From: Syntrophaceae bacterium
GTDB lineage: Bacteria; Desulfobacterota; Syntrophia; Syntrophales; Smithellaceae
NCBI GenBank assembly: GCA_016927935.1
Contig: JAFGLS010000065.1
Coordinates: 1 to 64,000, forward strand
DNA length: 64,000 nt
Direction of reading: 5' to 3'
Shown: positions 60,105 to 64,000 of the stretch, one piece after another
How the letters are laid out: each line of letters opens with the position of its first letter
How positions within the stretch are numbered: the first letter of the stretch is position 1
Program-made: the position numbers and the translations under genes
Notes under the pieces: generated by a model
Databases searched by the model: none
Told to the model about the DNA's origin: nothing
What the model saw: the letters and a program-made list of their open reading frames with translations, nothing else

Positions 60105-61331
60105 TTAAGTTTTTATCATCTTTGTGAGATCCCACATAGGCATAAATATGGCTAGAGCAAAGAAACCGACAATTGCGGCCAAACCGACAATTAGAATTGG
60201 AGTAAGTGCGTCGGAAAGACCTTTAATAGCATATTCAACTTCACTGTCATAATGAACAGATACTGCCCGCATCATTTCATCAATCTTTCCAGATTCTTCG
60301 CCAACAGCAAGCATGTCAATAACCATAGGAGTAAAATATTTTATTGATTTTAAAGGAGTTGCAATTCCAGCACCTTCTTTAATGCGCTCACGTACATCAT
60401 CAAAAGCCCTCGTCAGAGCCTCGTTACCCATTGTCGCGGAAAGTATGGAAAGGGATTGCATTACCGGCACTCCACTTGTTTGTAAAATAGAAAATATACT
60501 TGCAAAACGGGATAGGGCGGATTTTTGAAATAATGGTCCTAATATTGGCACCTCTAATAAAAAAGAATCTCTTACAAACTTGCCATTACTCGTTTTAAAA
60601 TAATATAATAAACCAAAAACGATACCTACCATTATAGCAAGAATAAAATACCAGTAATTAGATAGAAAATCATATACGATCATTGAAATCCTTGTTGGCA
60701 AAGGTAATTGTATCCCGGCTCTTACGAAAACATTAGCAAATGTAGGTATTACAAAAGTCAAAAGACCTATAAAAGCACCAGCCAAAGCGATAAGGACTAT
60801 TATTGGGTATCTCAAAGCTGATTTAATATCAGACCTGATTTTTGCCTCGTGCTCAATTATGTATATCAATCTTTCCATAACTATAGGCACATTTCCACTG
60901 ATTTCACCTGCCTTAATCATATCACAGTAAAGATTATCAAAAATCTTTGGAAACTTACGTAATGCATCGGAAAGAGAGGCTCCTTTATTTATGTCTCTGC
61001 TAATTTTTGCTGTCGCCTCCTTTATGCTCTTATTTTCTGTTTGAGACTCCTGAATAGACAAGATTCTCAATATAGGAATTCCGGCAACCAACATCGAGTG
61101 GAATTGTTTTGTGAAAAGAATCAGATCAGAAGGTTTAACTTTGTTAATTCCTGACAAAGATTGAAAAACCGCATTAATTTCAAACGTACTTTTTTCCCTA
61201 ACTTGTATCGGTATAAGTTGGCGCGAGACTAAAATGGCATTTGCGTTTTCCATAGATTCCGCTTCCAATTTCCCGGAAATTTCTTCTCCCATTTGATTAA
61301 TTGCCTTATATTTATAATTGAAGGTGGGCAT
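60105..61331 (-). CDS. pilC: type IV pilus/type II secretion inner membrane platform protein (PilC/GspF)
   Basis: A 408-residue protein with two repeated cytoplasmic T2SSF domains (about 65-190 and 270-395) and three membrane helices (about 172-195, 223-243, 378-400). Motifs FTKQFHSMLVAGIPIL and SRFASIFSILQTSGVPVMQSL are typical. It couples the assembly ATPase to pilin extraction from the membrane. AGGA lies just before the ATG, and the start is 18 bases after pilB. Confidence 0.95.
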   Translation of the reverse strand: MPTFNYKYKAINQMGEEISGKLEAESMENANAILVSRQLIPIQVREKSTFEINAVFQSLSGINKVKPSDLILFTKQFHSMLVAGIPILRILSIQESQTENKSIKEATAKISRDINKGASLSDALRKFPKIFDNLYCDMIKAGEISGNVPIVMERLIYIIEHEAKIRSDIKSALRYPIIVLIALAGAFIGLLTFVIPTFANVFVRAGIQLPLPTRISMIVYDFLSNYWYFILAIMVGIVFGLLYYFKTSNGKFVRDSFLLEVPILGPLFQKSALSRFASIFSILQTSGVPVMQSLSILSATMGNEALTRAFDDVRERIKEGAGIATPLKSIKYFTPMVIDMLAVGEESGKIDEMMRAVSVHYDSEVEYAIKGLSDALTPILIVGLAAIVGFFALAIFMPMWDLTKMIKT

Positions 61332-61349
61332 TTTTTATCCTTTTGTATT

Positions 61350-63053
61350 TTAAACCATTACAGCAGCAACCGCTTCTTCCAGAGTTGTAATGCCCTGGAC
61401 AACTTTTTGCGCCGCATCTTTTTGTAAAGTTTTTAATTTCCCTGCGGCTATCGCCGCCCTTGTAATTTCTGGACTTGGCCTTTGACCGACAATCATATCC
61501 TGAATCATTTCATCAATAACCAAAACTTCAAAAACACCTGTCCTTCCCTTGTAACCCGTATTATTACATTGAGTGCAACCCTTGCCTCTTTGAAAATTGG
61601 CTTTTTGGGCTTCTTTTTCTGTTATTCCAAATGCGTTTAGCGCCTTCACCGGCGGATTATAAGACTCTTTACAATAAGGACAAACTGTGCGCACTAATCT
61701 TTGTGCAAATGAAACTATTAAAACAGATGCAATAAGAAATGGCTCTATACCCATATCTATAAACCTGGTTATAACTCCCGCGGCATCATTAGTATGTACA
61801 GTGCTTAGTAACCGATGTCCGGTTTGCGCCGCCTGAACTGATACAGCCGCGGTTTCCGCGTCTCTAATCTCGCCAACCATAATAACATCAGGGTCTTGAC
61901 GAAGAATTGAACGCAATCCATTGGCAAAGGTCATTCCCGCTTTGGTATTTAACTGCACCTGACGAATATCATTGACTCGATATTCAACGGGGTCTTCCAG
62001 TGTAATTATATTAATGTCCGGTTTATTTATAGCATTTAAGATGGCGTAGAGACTGGTACTTTTGCCGCTTCCCGTTGGTCCCGTGCTTAGAATCATCCCG
62101 TAAGGTTTGGCACATATACTTTCGATTTTAGCCATATCCTGCGCATCCATGCCCAGATTATTCAGAGTATAAATGCCTGTGCTCATATCCAGAAGGCGCA
62201 TGACAATGTTTTCCCCGTGAATTGTGGGAATAGAAGAAACTCTGACATTAATTTCTTTATTTTCTGTTTTAAGAGTAAATCTTCCGTCCTGAGGAATTCT
62301 GGAGACGGTAATATCCATATTCGCTATAATTTTAACGCGGGTGATAACAGATAAAAAAATGGATTTGGGAGGTGATGGCATTTCCACCAGTTTGCCGTCT
62401 ATACGAAAACGCAACTGCACAGTGTTTTGTTGAGGACTTATGTGAATATCACTCGCTTTGTTGCGGACGGCCTGGGCAAAAATTGAGTTTGTCAAACGAA
62501 GAACCAGTGCTTCTCCCGCCTGATCCTTTAGTGATGTAATGTGTACTGCCTCCTGTATTTCCGATTCTTCTTCTGGTTTGGAATCTATTTCCATACTACC
62601 CATTAAATCGCCGAGATCCGATTTTTCACCATACATACTGTTAATGAGTTGATTTATCTCCATTTCAGAACAGATAACAGGCTCAACTTCCATATTCGTC
62701 AGTTTTTCAATGTAATCCAGCACTTTTATTTCCAGAGGATCTCCAATTCCTACTTCCAGTAAGTTTCCTTTAAGTTTTAAAGGAACAACCTGATTTCTCT
62801 GAGCTACATCAACTGGTATGTAACGAACCAAATCAAAATCGAGGGGATATTCCTGAAACTGATATTTCTTAATATTTAGTTGTGTACTTAGCAAATCTAT
62901 TATTTGTTTTTCCTTAACAATCCCTTGTCTTATTAAATACTGGCCAAACCTTAAATTGGTTTTTTTCTGTTCATTCAAGACTTTTTCCAGCATTTCTTCA
63001 GTTAAAATACCTTCATTAACAAGTATTTCACCCAAGCGCTTTCTGGTTCTCAT
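61350..63053 (-). CDS. pilB: type IV pilus assembly ATPase PilB/GspE/MshE with c-di-GMP-binding MshEN domain
   Basis: A 567-residue secretion ATPase. The N-terminal MshEN domain carries two 24-residue c-di-GMP motifs: R6-L7-G8 to Q29, matching the consensus at every fixed position, and R35-F36-G37 to Q58, with F and I in place of two leucines. They are five residues apart, the published spacing. Then come the ATPase with Walker A GPTGSGKS (325-332), the Asp box, LRSILRQDPDVIMVGEIRD, and a C-terminal zinc tetracysteine (CPYC, CTQC). It drives pilus extension and is probably switched by c-di-GMP. GGAGG lies 4-5 bases before the ATG. Confidence 0.96.
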   Translation of the reverse strand: MRTRKRLGEILVNEGILTEEMLEKVLNEQKKTNLRFGQYLIRQGIVKEKQIIDLLSTQLNIKKYQFQEYPLDFDLVRYIPVDVAQRNQVVPLKLKGNLLEVGIGDPLEIKVLDYIEKLTNMEVEPVICSEMEINQLINSMYGEKSDLGDLMGSMEIDSKPEEESEIQEAVHITSLKDQAGEALVLRLTNSIFAQAVRNKASDIHISPQQNTVQLRFRIDGKLVEMPSPPKSIFLSVITRVKIIANMDITVSRIPQDGRFTLKTENKEINVRVSSIPTIHGENIVMRLLDMSTGIYTLNNLGMDAQDMAKIESICAKPYGMILSTGPTGSGKSTSLYAILNAINKPDINIITLEDPVEYRVNDIRQVQLNTKAGMTFANGLRSILRQDPDVIMVGEIRDAETAAVSVQAAQTGHRLLSTVHTNDAAGVITRFIDMGIEPFLIASVLIVSFAQRLVRTVCPYCKESYNPPVKALNAFGITEKEAQKANFQRGKGCTQCNNTGYKGRTGVFEVLVIDEMIQDMIVGQRPSPEITRAAIAAGKLKTLQKDAAQKVVQGITTLEEAVAAVMV

Positions 63054-63071
63054 TTATCCTCCAACATTAAA

Positions 63072-64000
63072 TCAATATCGCAGTTCACGGCGATTGAAAA
63101 AAACAGTGCCCGTATCCCATTGAGATATAATTTTCGCCCCCGAGGCAATTTCCGGTGCCAGTTTGCCCATCGCTTCTCCTGCTAAATTAATATCTTTGAA
63201 TTTTTTATCAATCACAATTACGAACTCAAAGCCTTTCTTTCTATTCCAGAAAGAAAGGAAGGCCAACGGGGGCAGTTTTTGTTCGTCAGGATTGTTGCGG
63301 AAAATATTATACATATTTTCCAAATCCTGTCCACTTTTCCAAGCAACAACTATATCACCCTGTTTTATGGGCTCATTGTCGGCAGGAATTGCTGGAAGCA
63401 TAATTGTTGTACCGATCATAACTTTATCATTGTATTTTAGAAAAGGATTTACTTTAAAAAATTCTCTCATCATATTAGGACCTGCATCGCCGTATATATT
63501 ATTCAACGTCCACCATATCGTTCTTCTTTTAGTCATGGACATCCTACCAAGATAATCAGGCATTTTAACATCATAAATTTTATTGTTTTTAACTTCTGGA
63601 ATAGCAGGATTGGCTAAAGTAATATTCAATTTTTTATTTGTATTTAAATTAATGCTTTGTAATGTAATTGCACTGACTGATATTCCTACTATAATTACCA
63701 ATAAAAGACCTGCCAGTGCCCATCCTAATTTTCTGTACAAAGGTGATTTCAGCTCACCTCTGCAGCCTCTGACAAGAAACCAACCTGCTTTATTTTTCTG
63801 GCGAATTATCATTTTTAAAACTACCTGATGACACAGGAAAACCACCTTTCGGGGAAAGCCTCCTGTAGCAAGATAAACAGCGACAAAACCCCAGAAGCTA
63901 AAAAGAGAAGGAAAAATTTCAAAATCTCTGGCCACGCTTAAACGATAATTTATCATCGCTTTCATTTGTTGGAAGTTCAAGGGTTGAAGATGAAGGATAA
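63072..64000 (-). CDS. ExeA/GspA-like protein, C-terminal part (cut by window edge)
   Basis: The frame stays open to base 64000 (reading ILHLQPLNFQQMKAMINYRL), so the N-terminal AAA ATPase lies outside the window; a TTG at 63980 is not the real start. Visible are the end of an ExeA-type ATPase domain (YLATGGFPRKVVFLCHQ), a basic linker, one membrane helix (VIIVGISVSAITL region) and a periplasmic part ending with a LysM-like segment (NPFLKYNDKVMIGTTIMLP). ExeA-like proteins help assemble secretin or pilus complexes through peptidoglycan. It precedes pilB by 18 bases, so it belongs to the same operon. Confidence 0.85.
   Translation of the reverse strand, partial: ILHLQPLNFQQMKAMINYRLSVARDFEIFPSLFSFWGFVAVYLATGGFPRKVVFLCHQVVLKMIIRQKNKAGWFLVRGCRGELKSPLYRKLGWALAGLLLVIIVGISVSAITLQSINLNTNKKLNITLANPAIPEVKNNKIYDVKMPDYLGRMSMTKRRTIWWTLNNIYGDAGPNMMREFFKVNPFLKYNDKVMIGTTIMLPAIPADNEPIKQGDIVVAWKSGQDLENMYNIFRNNPDEQKLPPLAFLSFWNRKKGFEFVIVIDKKFKDINLAGEAMGKLAPEIASGAKIISQWDTGTVFFNRRELRY

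Noticed and set aside
63072..63980. Complete gene starting at TTG 63980
   Set aside because: The frame continues upstream with ExeA-like sequence to the window edge, so the visible part is only the C-terminus.
1..64000. CRISPR array, tRNA, rRNA or phage module
   Set aside because: The repeats seen are dispersed and not regularly spaced, no cas, integrase or transposase gene is present, and no tRNA cloverleaf or rRNA sequence was recognised by eye.

Overview
The window looks like chromosomal DNA from a Gram-negative, low-to-moderate GC bacterium, most plausibly a deltaproteobacterium (Desulfobacterota, Syntrophus/Smithella-like). This rests on the tilS-ftsH-folP-acpS-tsaE-lysC block, the phoH-PgpH-ybeY block, lipoprotein and periplasmic signal peptides, type IV pilus-type genes with a CFI-box protein, and a Wzm/Wzt polysaccharide exporter. 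Taxonomy is inferred from gene content and was not computed. Coding density is high. I see no tRNA, rRNA, CRISPR array, transposase or phage gene.

Region 1 (1-5.8 kb, + strand) is a tight five-gene run: B12-type radical SAM protein, small two-helix membrane protein, catalytic M16 peptidase, M16 partner without its zinc site, and M20 peptidase. Region 2 (6.2-11.6 kb, +) holds phoH, a PgpH-like 7TM-HD protein, ybeY, an SDR and a lytic transglycosylase that may be leaderless. Region 3 (11.6-19.6 kb, -) is a housekeeping run read HAD phosphatase, tilS, ftsH, folP, acpS, tsaE, lysC, ComEA-like. Region 4 (19.7-33 kb) is mixed: DUF2520-panB (+); SurA-like lipoprotein (-); miaA and a GT2 (-); MATE (+); cold shock protein, hydrolase, oppF, oppD, pepA and a UbiA prenyltransferase (-).

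Region 5 (33.3-39.3 kb, -) reads ECF sigma factor, four-helix membrane protein (probable anti-sigma), GspH/FimT-like, PilV-like, and a giant PilW-like/CFI-box/PilX-like fusion with two prepilin signals. Region 6 (39.5-56.1 kb, mostly +) is a surface polysaccharide locus: GT2, winged-helix regulator with a long operator-like palindrome, acyltransferase, Wzm, radical SAM protein, Wzt, methyltransferase, a 1138-residue double-nucleotidyltransferase/GT9 fusion, a WbsX/methyltransferase fusion, a GT2 and two GT4s. Region 7 (56.2-64 kb, -) is a second pilus locus: ExeA-like protein (cut by the window edge), PilB with a textbook double MshEN motif for c-di-GMP, PilC, a membrane-anchored sigma-54 activator, a pilin behind a near-consensus -24/-12 promoter, and a TPR-containing GT-C glycosyltransferase.

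Intergenic spaces are crowded with short non-coding repeats of at least three kinds: hairpins ending in a GTCTCATT tail, TGTCATTYCG-ended elements with AGTGTRGTGTTA outer ends, and one 152-bp element with perfect 13-bp terminal inverted repeats. Two of them touch the stop codon of a neighbouring gene, and two inverted copies flank oppD. The strongest candidates for undescribed biology are the PilW/CFI-box/PilX fusion behind its own ECF sigma factor, the double-NTase/GT9 fusion, and the pilus locus that combines c-di-GMP, sigma-54 and a glycosyltransferase.
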